Assembly: GCA_029939545.1 (NCBI GenBank)
Contig: JAOZSS010000002.1
Location: 1-59,384, forward strand
Length of the DNA stretch: 59,384 nucleotides
Origin: Kiritimatiellia bacterium
GTDB taxonomy: Bacteria > Verrucomicrobiota > Kiritimatiellia > UBA8416 > JABMPJ01
Direction: 5' to 3'
In this document: positions 8,650-17,493 of the stretch, piece by piece
Layout: each line of letters starts with the position of its first letter
Position numbering within the stretch: the first letter of the stretch is position 1
Made by a program: the position numbers and the translations under genes
The notes under the pieces: generated by a model
The model's input: only the letters and a program-made list of their open reading frames with translations
The model's database searches: none
What the model was told of the DNA's origin: nothing

Positions 8650-9666
8650 GTGAGTGATGACCGAACACTGGGGACCCTGAACAGCCGCGACAACGACTTT
8701 GAGCTGAGTGTGCGGCCGACGCGGTTCGAGGATTTTGCCGGCCAGGAGAAGGTGAAAGAGCGTCTGGAGTTGGCCGTCGATGCCGCGCGTCAACGCGAGG
8801 ACGTCCTCGACCACGTCTTGCTGTCGGGACCGCCTGGACTGGGCAAGACCACGCTGGCCTACATCATTGCCGAGGCGATGGGCAGCGCCATCAAGGTGAC
8901 GTCCGGCCCGATCATCGATAAACCCGGCGACCTGGCGGGGCTGCTCACCAACCTCGAGCGCGGTGACGTACTCTTCATCGACGAGATCCACCGCATGCAG
9001 AAGACGGTCGAGGAGTATCTCTATGCCGCGATGGAGGATTTCGTCCTCGATATCATGATTGACCAGGGGCCCAATGCCCGCTCGGTCCGGATTGAACTGC
9101 CGCGGTTCACGCTCCTGGGGGCCACGACACGCAGCGGACTGATCTCGTCGCCACTGCGTTCCCGGTTCGGGATCACCGACCGGCTCGATTACTATGATGC
9201 GGCAACCCTGCAACATATCGTCGAACGCACCGCCCGCATCCTCGATATCGAGGTGGAATCGGATGGCTCCATGGAGATCGCCCGCCGCTCGCGCGGCACC
9301 CCGCGTATCACGAACAACCTGCTTCGCCGCGTGCGCGATTACGCGCAGGTTCGGGCCGACAACCGCGTCACGCGGGAGGTGGCCGACAAGGCGTTAGCCA
9401 TGCTGGATATCGATGAGCAGGGGCTGGACGATATGGATAAGCGCATCCTCGAGACAATCATCCACAAGTTCTCGGGCGGCCCGGTGGGGCTCAACTCATT
9501 GGCGGTGTCCGTGGGCGAGGAGGCCGACACGATCGAAGATGTCTACGAACCCTACCTCATCCAGGAAGGATACCTGAAGCGCACCGCCCAGGGCCGCGTA
9601 GCAACCGATCTCTGTTACGAACGACTCGGGCTGAAACCGAACCAGGCGCAACAGCGACTACTGTAA
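8650..9666 (+). CDS. ruvB: Holliday junction branch-migration ATPase RuvB
   Basis: A 338-residue AAA+ motor that drives branch migration with RuvA. Walker A is 'GPPGLGKTT' (residues 60-68) and Walker B is 'VLFIDEIHRM'. Sensor 1 lies in 'LLGATTRSG', the arginine-finger region in 'PLRSRFG', and a C-terminal winged helix in 'GPVGLNSLAVSVGEE'. The GTG start at 8650 directly follows the ruvA stop. Length and motifs are fully canonical. Confidence 0.97.
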   Translation: MSDDRTLGTLNSRDNDFELSVRPTRFEDFAGQEKVKERLELAVDAARQREDVLDHVLLSGPPGLGKTTLAYIIAEAMGSAIKVTSGPIIDKPGDLAGLLTNLERGDVLFIDEIHRMQKTVEEYLYAAMEDFVLDIMIDQGPNARSVRIELPRFTLLGATTRSGLISSPLRSRFGITDRLDYYDAATLQHIVERTARILDIEVESDGSMEIARRSRGTPRITNNLLRRVRDYAQVRADNRVTREVADKALAMLDIDEQGLDDMDKRILETIIHKFSGGPVGLNSLAVSVGEEADTIEDVYEPYLIQEGYLKRTAQGRVATDLCYERLGLKPNQAQQRLL

Positions 9667-9671
9667 GACGC

Positions 9672-9699
9672 CCTGAACCTTGAACCCTGAACCTTGAAC
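9672..9699. repeat. Four-unit heptamer tandem repeat upstream of the NusG-like gene
   Basis: Four 7-base units alternate 'cctgaac' and 'cttgaac' directly after ruvB, ending 12 bases before the ATG of the next gene. It has the same period as the repeats at 17457, 19091, 33442 and 36582, but a different sequence. Confidence 0.85.
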
Positions 9700-9711
9700 C
9701 TGGTCAACCTC

Positions 9712-10197
9712 ATGTCTTGGTGTGTTATACATGTGAAACCGCGCTGTGAGAAGAAGATCGCGAAGTGCTGTAGTGTCCTCGGCATTGAGTACTTTCTTCC
9801 GCTGCGCTCAGAGACCAAGATCTACCAGCGCCGCAAGGTCACGGCCGAGAAGCCGATCTTTCCGGGCTATGTCTTTGCCTCGTTCGACCGGCAGCAGCGC
9901 TTGAGCCTGCTGAAGACCAACCAGATCGTTCGCTTCCTGGAGACGGACGATGAGGCGCGCCTGGTCCATGAGCTGGAGCAGGTCCGCAAGGCGCTGTCCG
10001 TGGATCCGTCGCTCGGTTCGGATGCCGCATTGAAGGCGGGGACTGCCGTACGTATCACGGGCGGCCCGTTCATGGGCGTGGAGGGCTGGGTGCAGGAGAT
10101 GCGCAGCCACAGCAAGGTCTGCCTCAGCGTTGACATGATCGGTCAGGCCGTCGTTGTCGAAGTCGCGCGGGACTATCTTGATCTGATCGATGTTTGA
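9712..10197 (+). CDS. NusG/RfaH-like transcription elongation factor
   Basis: A 161-residue protein with an N-terminal NGN domain ('MSWCVIHVKPRCEKKIAK', 'YFLPLR', 'EKPIFPGYVFASFD') and a C-terminal KOW domain ('GTAVRITGGPFMGVEGWV'). The NGN domain binds RNA polymerase. The spacing and sequence look like a specialised paralog (RfaH, LoaP or UpxY type), which usually controls long polysaccharide or secondary-metabolite operons, rather than housekeeping NusG. The usual secE-rpl neighbours are absent. I chose the ATG at 9712; an upstream TTG at 9694 lies in the heptamer repeat. Its target operon cannot be seen from the sequence. Confidence 0.85.
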   Translation: MSWCVIHVKPRCEKKIAKCCSVLGIEYFLPLRSETKIYQRRKVTAEKPIFPGYVFASFDRQQRLSLLKTNQIVRFLETDDEARLVHELEQVRKALSVDPSLGSDAALKAGTAVRITGGPFMGVEGWVQEMRSHSKVCLSVDMIGQAVVVEVARDYLDLIDV

Positions 10198-10244
10198 GAG
10201 TGGTTAGCCTCTCTTTCTCTGCGCTCTTTCGCGGCCAATTCCTC

Positions 10245-11015
10245 TTACCATTCAAGCACGAGGCCATCGTAGGACACATGCATAGTCTCCGGCAGCTTCG
10301 CCTGCGTTTCCACATGATCGAGGTCGTGGCAGAGGTGGATGATGTATGAGGTCGTGGCACCGATCTGCTTGAGCAGGGCGACGCTGTCATCGAGGGTCAG
10401 ATGGGTCAGGTGCGGCCGCAAGCGGAGCGCGTCAAGAATCATGACATCGCTGCCGCGGAAGGCGTCGATCGCTGCCTCGGTCATGACCGAGCAGTCCGGC
10501 ACATAGCCCAATGACCGGCCGTCGGAATCAAAACGAAACCCCAGGATCGTATTGTGCCCGTGTTGCACCTCGACGGGAGTCACGCGCACCTCGCCGATAT
10601 CGAACGGTTGGTCGATGGCAGTGAACGTGATGCGCGGCCGATAGAACCCCGCCACACGCTCGGTCGAGATGTAGTTGAAGACGCGCAGCAGGTTATCCAG
10701 CGTATCCTGCGACGCATACGCCGGGATGATCTCATCCTGGATCGTGTTGTAACGGCGGATGTCGTCGAAGCCGAAGATGTGGTCGGCGTGCGCATGCGTG
10801 AAGCAGACCGCATCGACACGCGGCAGCCGGTGGGCGAGGGCCTGCTCTCGGAAGTCGGGCGTGGTATCGACCACGATGTGCTTGCCGCCGGCCTCGAGGT
10901 AGAGGCTAGTACGTAGCCGCCGATTGTGAGGATCATGGGAGGCACAGACGGGGCAGTAGCACCCGATGATCGGGACGCCCGCCGAGGTGCCGGTACCGAG
11001 GAAGATCGCCTTCAT
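10245..11015 (-). CDS. Metallo-beta-lactamase-fold hydrolase, PhnP-like
   Basis: A 256-residue predicted metal-dependent phosphodiesterase. It begins 'MKAIFLGTGTSAGVPIIGC', with the CxCxxC zinc-knuckle typical of PhnP-type proteins, and has the 'THAHADH' metal-binding motif near residue 80. The 'IIHLCHDLDH' segment near the C-terminus supplies late metal-binding histidines. PhnP itself cleaves cyclic ribose phosphates; many relatives act on other cyclic nucleotides, so substrate is open. No phosphonate genes are near. I chose the ATG at 11015 because the extra 12 residues from 11051 lack family similarity. Confidence 0.85.
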   Translation of the reverse strand: MKAIFLGTGTSAGVPIIGCYCPVCASHDPHNRRLRTSLYLEAGGKHIVVDTTPDFREQALAHRLPRVDAVCFTHAHADHIFGFDDIRRYNTIQDEIIPAYASQDTLDNLLRVFNYISTERVAGFYRPRITFTAIDQPFDIGEVRVTPVEVQHGHNTILGFRFDSDGRSLGYVPDCSVMTEAAIDAFRGSDVMILDALRLRPHLTHLTLDDSVALLKQIGATTSYIIHLCHDLDHVETQAKLPETMHVSYDGLVLEW

Positions 11016-11047
11016 GGAGGATATGGTGGGGTCTTTCGGTGCAAAGA

Positions 11048-11075
11048 ACAAGGCCGGACATGTGTCCGGCCTTGT
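11048..11075 (-). terminator. Rho-independent-type terminator of hppA
   Basis: Perfect 13-bp arms (11048-11060 and 11063-11075), rich in GC, lie 23 bases past the hppA stop. On the minus strand they are followed by TCTTT. Confidence 0.8.
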
Positions 11076-11098
11076 CTTGTCTTCGTTGTCCGGGGCAT

Positions 11099-13513
11099 CT
11101 ACTTGGTGAGGTACACCACCAGGTTGCGGATCTGGTCGCCGTAGGCCACCACGACGCCGGAGAACACCACGCTGACCATGGTCATGAGCTTGATCAGGAT
11201 GTTCAGGCTTGGGCCGGAGGTATCCTTGAACGGATCGCCAACGGTGTCGCCCACGACACTGGCTTTGTGGTGTTCGGAACCTTTCCCGGTGAGCGGGGTG
11301 GTCTGCTCTGTGTCATCCGGATGATACGTCTTCTCGTTTTTTTCGATCGATTTCTTGGCGTTGTCCCAGGCGCCGCCTGCGTTGTTGAGCATACAGGCCA
11401 ATGTAAAGCCAGTGGTCAGTGCGCCGACGAGCAGACCAATCACGCCCGCTACGCCGAGGATGATGCCCACGGCCACGGGAACGATGATAGCCAGCAGGCT
11501 GGGAACCAGCATTTCTTTCTGGGCGCCCTTCGTGGAAATTGCCACGCAGTTGGCATAGTCCGGGGTGCCGGTGCCGTCCATGATGCCCGCGATTTCGCGG
11601 AACTGGCGGCGCACCTCGTTCACCATCGCGCCGGCCGCACGGCCGACGGCTTTCATGGTCATCGCGCAGAAGACAAAGGCCATCATCGCGCCGAGAAAAA
11701 TACCGCACAGGAGTTGAGGATTCATCACGGACAGATCATAGGCCAGCACGAAATCGCTCATCTTGGCGCCGGCAGTCATGACGACCCGACTCACACCTTC
11801 CACGACAGAGCCATCCATGGATCCCTGATATTTGTCCGTCACAAACAGGACCTCGCCGACCTTCTGGGCACCGGCTATCGCGCCGTCAACAACGGGCTTG
11901 TTCGCCAGCTTCATCAGCCAGATGCGGATCTCTTCGAGGTAGGCGGCCAGCAACGCCATCGCGGTCAGGGCGGCCGATCCGATCGCAAAGCCTTTGCCAA
12001 TGGCTGCGGTGGTGTTCCCCAGCATGTCCAGAGCATCGGTTTTTTTGCGAACGTCTTCGCCCAGACCGGCCATCTCTGCGTTGCCGCCGGCGTTATCGGC
12101 GATGGGACCGTAGGCATCTGTGGCCAGTGAGAAGCCGAGGGTCGAGAGCATACCGACGGCGGCAAACCCGACGCCGTAGAGGCCCATGGCGAAGTCCGTG
12201 AATCCGCCGGCAAAACCGAACGCGCAGATAATGCCGAAGACGATGGTCAGAGAGGAGAGCCCTGTGGAGAACATGCCGACGGCCAAACCGTCGATGATTG
12301 TTGTGGCCGCCCCCATCTTGGTCTGGTCCACGATGCCCTGGGTCGGTTTGTAGGCGTCAGAGGTGTAGTATTCGGTCAATACTCCGATCGCACAGCCGGC
12401 AACGAGACCGGCGCATACCGAACCGAAGATGCCCCATGTTACGATTCCGAAGACGGCCAGAAGGGCGACCACCACGGCGATCGCGGCGGTACTGAACCAC
12501 AGGGGTGTGGTCAGGGCCTTCATCAGCGTTTTCATGTCCGACTTGTCGCCGCAGCGCACCATCAGACAGCCAATGATGGAGAGGATGATGCCGATACCGG
12601 CCACAATCATCGGCGCTATCACGGCATTGACGCCATGCAGCGGATTGGGCGCGCCGCTCGCGAGTATCATCGGCAGGGCCGCGCCGAGTGCCGCTGTGGC
12701 GAGAATCGAGCCGCAGTAGGATTCGTAGAGGTCGGCACCCATGCCCGCGACGTCGCCTACGTTGTCGCCCACGTTGTCGGCTATGGTCGCCGGGTTGCGG
12801 GGATCGTCTTCCGGGATACCGGCTTCGACTTTGCCCACTAGGTCGGCTCCCACATCGGCCGCCTTGGTGTAGATACCGCCGCCCACGCGGGCGAACAGGG
12901 CCTGGGTTGATGCGCCCATGCCGAAGGTCAGCATGGTGGTCGTGATTTCAACGTACTTCTGGTGGCTGGTCATATCGGCATGGACCAGTTGCAGTCCCAG
13001 GAAACTCAGGCCGGTTCTCATGTGCTCAACCGAGTACACCAGCTTATCGAGAACCCAGTACCAAGCGCAAATATCGAGGAGGCCGAACCCGACCACGACC
13101 AGCCCCATGACGGCGCCGGAGCGAAAGGCTACCTGTAGACCGCGGTTGAGCGATTCGGACGCGCCCTGTGCGGTGCGTGCCGATGCGTTGGTGGCGGTTT
13201 TCATGCCCAGGAATCCGCAGAGACCGGAGAAGAATCCCCCGGTCAGAAACGCGATCGGCACAAACGGGTTCTGAATGCCTATCTTGGCCAATACGGCGAA
13301 GATCACTAGGAGCACGAGAAAGACAATGCCGACCACCTTGTACTGAGAGTACAGGTAAGCGTAGGCACCATCACGCACATGCTGCGCGATTTCCTTCATA
13401 TTGTCCGAGCCTTCGCTCGAACCCATCATCTTCTTATAGAAGAAGAATGCAAAACCCAGCGACAGCAACGACGCAATGGGAGCGATCCACCAGAGCAGTT
13501 CCACCTTGTTCAC
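11099..13513 (-). CDS. hppA: Membrane-bound pyrophosphatase, K+-dependent ion pump
   Basis: An 804-residue polytopic membrane pump that hydrolyses pyrophosphate and exports H+ or Na+. Conserved signatures include 'GGGIYTKAADVGADLVGKVE', the acidic 'EDDPRNPATIADNVGDNVGD' loop, and the late 'DTVGDPFKDTSGPSLNI'. In 'GNTTAAIGKG' the position that is lysine in K+-independent enzymes is alanine, so this is the K+-dependent class. The GTG start at 13513 has an AGGA Shine-Dalgarno 8 bases upstream. The frame stays open far upstream, but that DNA is the end of the cyclase gene read in another frame. With Trk and the SLC12-like carrier it makes the window rich in ion-gradient genes. Na+ versus H+ specificity is not decided here. 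Confidence 0.93.
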   Translation of the reverse strand: MNKVELLWWIAPIASLLSLGFAFFFYKKMMGSSEGSDNMKEIAQHVRDGAYAYLYSQYKVVGIVFLVLLVIFAVLAKIGIQNPFVPIAFLTGGFFSGLCGFLGMKTATNASARTAQGASESLNRGLQVAFRSGAVMGLVVVGFGLLDICAWYWVLDKLVYSVEHMRTGLSFLGLQLVHADMTSHQKYVEITTTMLTFGMGASTQALFARVGGGIYTKAADVGADLVGKVEAGIPEDDPRNPATIADNVGDNVGDVAGMGADLYESYCGSILATAALGAALPMILASGAPNPLHGVNAVIAPMIVAGIGIILSIIGCLMVRCGDKSDMKTLMKALTTPLWFSTAAIAVVVALLAVFGIVTWGIFGSVCAGLVAGCAIGVLTEYYTSDAYKPTQGIVDQTKMGAATTIIDGLAVGMFSTGLSSLTIVFGIICAFGFAGGFTDFAMGLYGVGFAAVGMLSTLGFSLATDAYGPIADNAGGNAEMAGLGEDVRKKTDALDMLGNTTAAIGKGFAIGSAALTAMALLAAYLEEIRIWLMKLANKPVVDGAIAGAQKVGEVLFVTDKYQGSMDGSVVEGVSRVVMTAGAKMSDFVLAYDLSVMNPQLLCGIFLGAMMAFVFCAMTMKAVGRAAGAMVNEVRRQFREIAGIMDGTGTPDYANCVAISTKGAQKEMLVPSLLAIIVPVAVGIILGVAGVIGLLVGALTTGFTLACMLNNAGGAWDNAKKSIEKNEKTYHPDDTEQTTPLTGKGSEHHKASVVGDTVGDPFKDTSGPSLNILIKLMTMVSVVFSGVVVAYGDQIRNLVVYLTK

Positions 13514-13644
13514 TATGACGTCCTTTCGGAGTGTGACCGCCTCGCAAACGGCCATGTTACCCACTGCCCGCCGACTCCGGCGGGCAAAACTGAAACGAGC
13601 CTGTACCATAGCGGAGTGGAGGGGCGGGATCAATGAGAAAGGCA

Positions 13645-15909
13645 CTAATCCTTCGTGGCTCGCACGTACTCGCCTTCCCAGTCGTCCGGCGGGGGCGTTT
13701 CGCGGTAGCCCATGATGCGGATACGGAGGGTGTTGCTGGGGCCGTCGTCCGGGTCGATTCCAAGCGCCTCGGCCAGCTTGTAGAGGGCATCGTCCCAGTG
13801 GCGCTCCCAGTGCAGGTGCAGTGCCTCGGTGTAGAGTGAGGCCATCTTGCGGGTGTCGTCGCTGATGGCACCACGCTTGCCGAGGAGTTCGTAGACATTG
13901 ACCGGCTTGGATTTGCCCTGCACCACGATCTTGTCGAGGAAGCGCACCTCGATCACATCGCGCGCCGCCTCGGCTGTGGCCTCGCCGATCAGGATGGAGG
14001 TGCCGTACTCCTTGTTGGTAGGCTCCAGCCGCGAGGCGAAGTTCACGGCATCGCCCATGACGGTATAGGAAAAGCGCATGTCGGAGCCCATATTGCCGGC
14101 CGTCACGGTGCCCGTGTTGATGCCCATGCGAACCGTAATGGTCTGCCCGAACTCTTTCTCCAGCTCGGGCCGGAGCTGGGCCAGGCGCTCCTGCTGTTCC
14201 ACGGCAGCCAGGCAGGCCTGGGCCGCATGGTCGTCGGCCCGGAACGGTACGCCCCATTCGGCCATGACCGCGTCACCCTCGTACTTATCCACGTAGCCAC
14301 CGTGCCCCAGGATGATATTGGTCATGGGCGTCAGGTAGCGGTTGAGCAGTTCGGTCATCCGGTCGGGCTCCATCTGCTCGGAGATGGTGGTGAACCCGGC
14401 GACGTCGGAGAAGAACATCGTGGCTTCGGCGCGTTCCCCGCGCAGCGAGAAGCTCTCCGGGTTGGTTTCGAGGTAGCGCAACACGTCGCGCGACACCATG
14501 GTGCCGAACATGTTGCGCACATGCTTCTTCTGCTGCTCTTCCTGCCAGAACCGGATCATGGTCAGCACCGGGTAGATGAGGAGCGTGGAGAGCATGGTCC
14601 ATGCCGGGACAAATACCATCTGCCGATGTTTCAGCAGTAGGATCGCGGTTGCCAGCGACAGGCCAAGCGTCACGAGGGTCAGCAGGAACGAGAGCCACGA
14701 GCATCCACGCGAGATCAGGAACGTCATGAACAGGCCGACCAGGAGAATCGCCATGAACTGGGCGCCGTCCATCCAGTTCGGCTCGCGCAGCGCGTCGCCC
14801 GCGAGAATATTATCGACCATCGTGGCATGCACCTCGACGCCCGGGAACAGACTGGTCAGCGGGGTGGCACGCAGGTCGCGCAGCCCGATCGCGGATGTCC
14901 CCACGAACACGATCTTGTTGCTCAGGACACTGGAGGAGACCGTGCCGTCGAGGAGGTCAGCCGCCGAGTACGTGGGAAACGAGGAGGCTAGTCCGGTATT
15001 CGGATTCTCAGTTGTGGTGCGGTAGTTCACAACGAGTCGCCCCGACTTCGTACACGGGATCACCATGTCACGCAGCCGGAGTTGGACTACGCCCCTCTTG
15101 TCGTATTCGATCATGCACTGGTCGAGGCCCCGGTCGAGCCGGACCGCCTCCAGGGCGAGCGAGGGGTAGATGCGTTGCGGCCCGAACGCCCAGATTAGCG
15201 GGTTGCGGCGGACCACGTTGTCGGCATCGACCGACGCGTTGAAGAAGGCTGTTTCGGCGGATTTCCGGAGCTGCGGAATGGAGACGGTGATCTCGCGCGC
15301 TTGGGTCAGGTACGCGTTGATGTTGGTCGCTCCCGCGCCGCCTCGCAGGAAGAAACGCGAACCATCATAGAGCGGATCGGACGCCTCAGGGGCCTCGTTG
15401 ACCATCGTGGGTGACACGTGCATGAAGCATCCCAGGATCGTCTGGCCCTCCGACAGGGCCAGGGCCAGCAGGTGGTCATAATCATCCATCCCTTCAGGAA
15501 GCCCCTTGATTTCTACATTCAGGTTGAGATTGCGATGAAGGTCGGCGCGGATCTCGTTGGGCGAGGTCCGGTCGGCCTCTGCAAAGACCACGTCGTAGGC
15601 CACGACCGACGGACTGCCGCTGAGAATCCGTTCGGTCAGGCGCGCGGTCAGGTAACGTGGCCACGGCCATTGGCCCAGTTGCTGGAGACTGGCTTCATCG
15701 AGATCGACGATGGCTACCCGGCCGGACTTGGAATCGCCATGGACCTCTCGAAGCAGCGCATCGTAGAGCTTGTCCGACACCGCATCGACCACGTCGAGGC
15801 CGAGGATGAAGATGACCAGGCAGAGCAGTGTGACCAGGCAGCCGATGGTCCACACCAGCGGAATGCGCCGGAGCACTCGCCGACTGAATATCCTGCGCCA
15901 CCATCCCAT
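13645..15909 (-). CDS. CHASE2-domain adenylate/guanylate cyclase
   Basis: A 754-residue membrane sensor. One N-terminal membrane helix (about 18-40) leads to an extracytoplasmic CHASE2 sensor domain (about 45-360). Three further helices (about 370-450) precede a class III nucleotide cyclase domain (about 480-660). The metal-binding aspartates lie in 'FFSDVAGFTTIS' and 'YEGDAVMAEWG', and 'MGDAVNFASRLE' is the later active-site strand. A TPR-like tail follows. It is the last of three genes with the FecR and barrel proteins (18-base gap to the FecR gene). It probably makes cAMP in response to an envelope signal; the signal is unknown. Confidence 0.92.
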   Translation of the reverse strand: MGWWRRIFSRRVLRRIPLVWTIGCLVTLLCLVIFILGLDVVDAVSDKLYDALLREVHGDSKSGRVAIVDLDEASLQQLGQWPWPRYLTARLTERILSGSPSVVAYDVVFAEADRTSPNEIRADLHRNLNLNVEIKGLPEGMDDYDHLLALALSEGQTILGCFMHVSPTMVNEAPEASDPLYDGSRFFLRGGAGATNINAYLTQAREITVSIPQLRKSAETAFFNASVDADNVVRRNPLIWAFGPQRIYPSLALEAVRLDRGLDQCMIEYDKRGVVQLRLRDMVIPCTKSGRLVVNYRTTTENPNTGLASSFPTYSAADLLDGTVSSSVLSNKIVFVGTSAIGLRDLRATPLTSLFPGVEVHATMVDNILAGDALREPNWMDGAQFMAILLVGLFMTFLISRGCSWLSFLLTLVTLGLSLATAILLLKHRQMVFVPAWTMLSTLLIYPVLTMIRFWQEEQQKKHVRNMFGTMVSRDVLRYLETNPESFSLRGERAEATMFFSDVAGFTTISEQMEPDRMTELLNRYLTPMTNIILGHGGYVDKYEGDAVMAEWGVPFRADDHAAQACLAAVEQQERLAQLRPELEKEFGQTITVRMGINTGTVTAGNMGSDMRFSYTVMGDAVNFASRLEPTNKEYGTSILIGEATAEAARDVIEVRFLDKIVVQGKSKPVNVYELLGKRGAISDDTRKMASLYTEALHLHWERHWDDALYKLAEALGIDPDDGPSNTLRIRIMGYRETPPPDDWEGEYVRATKD

Positions 15910-15927
15910 AGTGCTCCCGGAGGCTCG

Positions 15928-17493
15928 TCAGAGTTCGTTCATGTCATACAGGTCGGTCGCAAACCCGCCGTCGACCTCTGCATCGGGGCCGTGCGTGAAA
16001 CCGAAAGAGCCGAACGCTCCTGTGACCGGGTCGGGATCAGGCAGGCCGGGGCCTACGATGTTGCCCTGAATACTCTCGGCAGTGAGCGTGCCGTCCGGGA
16101 ACGAAAGGCCGTGGACCTCCATCATATAGTAGGTCTGGTTTCCGCTAAGTGTCCCGTCCGACTGGATGGCGCCATCGGCCTCGAAGTAGAGCGACCCATC
16201 GTCGCTCGACATATCGAAGGTGCCGTCCCAGTTCGGTGCCACGTTGTTTCCTACCTGCACATTCAAGTCGCACGTACCCTCGACACCAACGATCTCCCCA
16301 TCATGTAGAATCGTCGCCGCGGCATCGCCGCTTCCGGTCAGGTTGAAGAGCTGCGGGCCGATTTCCAGATCTGTGAACGCAGAGTCATCAATGATCCGTG
16401 TGCCGCTGAACGAATAGCTCTGCAACTCACCATCACACTCCCAGTGGCCCCAGTCCCAGTCAATGCCACTGCCCCGCGGAACAAAGACGCACGTCGGGCC
16501 AGGCTCTGGCTCTGGCTCTGGCTCTGGCTCGGGGTCCGGCTCTGGCTCGGGGTCGGGTTCGGGATCAGGTTCTGGCTCTGGCTCTGGAGGTGGCGGGTCT
16601 GGTAGCGGCAATTCAGAAGGAGGGCGTGGTCCGAGCGGTGGGGTGGCACCCGCCTTGGGAAGAAAGCTGCCCAGTCCGGCGAGGAACAGGTCGGGAGAAA
16701 GATCATCCACTTTGAACCCGCGGATTGAGATGTCGTCGCCCACCTCTACGGCGCTCAGGAAGGCGGCGAGAAGCTCGGAAGGCAGGTCGAGCACCTGTAT
16801 CGGCTTGCCCTTGCGAAGCAGAACGCGTTTGCGTGATTCGTCAATCAGGATCTCTGTGCGGCCGCTTTTCTTTCGTCCTCGCCCGAACAGCGACCATCTC
16901 CCGCCGCCGGAAGCCTGTGCGTCTGTCTCGACCGAGACCTGTTCCGGACCATGCAGCGTGATGATGTAGATGTCTTCAGCATCGGGCAGTACTTTGAAAC
17001 CGAGGTCGCAGCCGCGGATACCGATTGTGGCCATGCGTGTCCTGACCTTGAAGCGTTTTGGATTCAGCCGCGTGATCTTGTCGGTAACCACTCTGAACAG
17101 GCCCTTGGTTATTCCCAGCTTAGCACGGTTGCGTGACTTTTGGTTGGGGTCATAGACATACTCGTCAATTACCAGTTCACTCTTCTCGCCCTGGGAGACA
17201 AGGGAGTCGTCCACGAACAGGATTTGCAGCTTGCTGCCTTCGTCCGTACTGATCCGGTCGAGCGGAAACACCGGGCTCTGGATCGCCAGCGCACGCCGCG
17301 CCCCTTTCTGGTTCACGGCCGAGGCCGTGCCTTCCAGCGCAACAACTTTCCCGGCCGGGTCCACGACGGCGAACGCTACCCCCAGGGACGTGACGCTCAG
17401 CAACATGGCAAGGCAGAGCATTCTGCGCCTGAGCCTTGGGGTATTGGTGGGGGTACATTCCGCATTCCGCATTCCGCATTCCGCATTTCTCAT
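15928..17493 (-). CDS. Secreted FecR-domain protein with Pro-Glu-Pro-Asp linker
   Basis: A 521-residue exported protein. A hydrophobic signal segment ('MLCLAMLLSVTSLGVAFA') is followed by a FecR fold (residues about 45-170, with 'RISTDEGSKLQILFVDDSL' and 'KRFKVRTRMATIGIRG'). A PEPDPEP linker near residues 295-330 joins it to a C-terminal beta-rich domain. The first ATG at 17493 overlaps the stop of the preceding gene by one base (TGATG), favouring coupled translation. That start places a heptamer repeat in the coding region, giving 'MRNAECGMRNAEC'. Alternatives at 17472 and 17421 keep the signal peptide. FecR domains usually bind envelope partners or polymers; here the partner is likely the CHASE2 cyclase or the barrel protein. 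Confidence 0.85.
   Translation of the reverse strand: MRNAECGMRNAECTPTNTPRLRRRMLCLAMLLSVTSLGVAFAVVDPAGKVVALEGTASAVNQKGARRALAIQSPVFPLDRISTDEGSKLQILFVDDSLVSQGEKSELVIDEYVYDPNQKSRNRAKLGITKGLFRVVTDKITRLNPKRFKVRTRMATIGIRGCDLGFKVLPDAEDIYIITLHGPEQVSVETDAQASGGGRWSLFGRGRKKSGRTEILIDESRKRVLLRKGKPIQVLDLPSELLAAFLSAVEVGDDISIRGFKVDDLSPDLFLAGLGSFLPKAGATPPLGPRPPSELPLPDPPPPEPEPEPDPEPDPEPEPDPEPEPEPEPEPGPTCVFVPRGSGIDWDWGHWECDGELQSYSFSGTRIIDDSAFTDLEIGPQLFNLTGSGDAAATILHDGEIVGVEGTCDLNVQVGNNVAPNWDGTFDMSSDDGSLYFEADGAIQSDGTLSGNQTYYMMEVHGLSFPDGTLTAESIQGNIVGPGLPDPDPVTGAFGSFGFTHGPDAEVDGGFATDLYDMNEL
16503..16590. repeat. Hexamer-based repeat encoding the PEP/PDP linker
   Basis: Repeated 'ggctct' and 'ggctcg' hexamers encode alternating Pro-Glu and Pro-Asp on the minus strand. 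The 6-base period keeps frame, so copy changes alter only linker length. Confidence 0.85.
17457..17484. repeat. Four-unit heptamer repeat at the FecR-gene start
   Basis: Four perfect 'attccgc' units (minus strand GCGGAAT) lie just inside the FecR-protein start codon. Each unit contributes an ATG in a different frame, so a one-unit change would shift the reading frame of the 17493 start. Confidence 0.92.

Noticed and set aside
11039..12130. A 363-codon plus-strand open frame
   Set aside because: Antisense to the pyrophosphatase, whose conserved loops are intact. The His-rich product matches no family I know.
16503..16590. Variable-number repeat suspected as regulatory
   Set aside because: The 6-base period keeps frame and simply encodes a Pro-Glu/Pro-Asp linker in the FecR protein.
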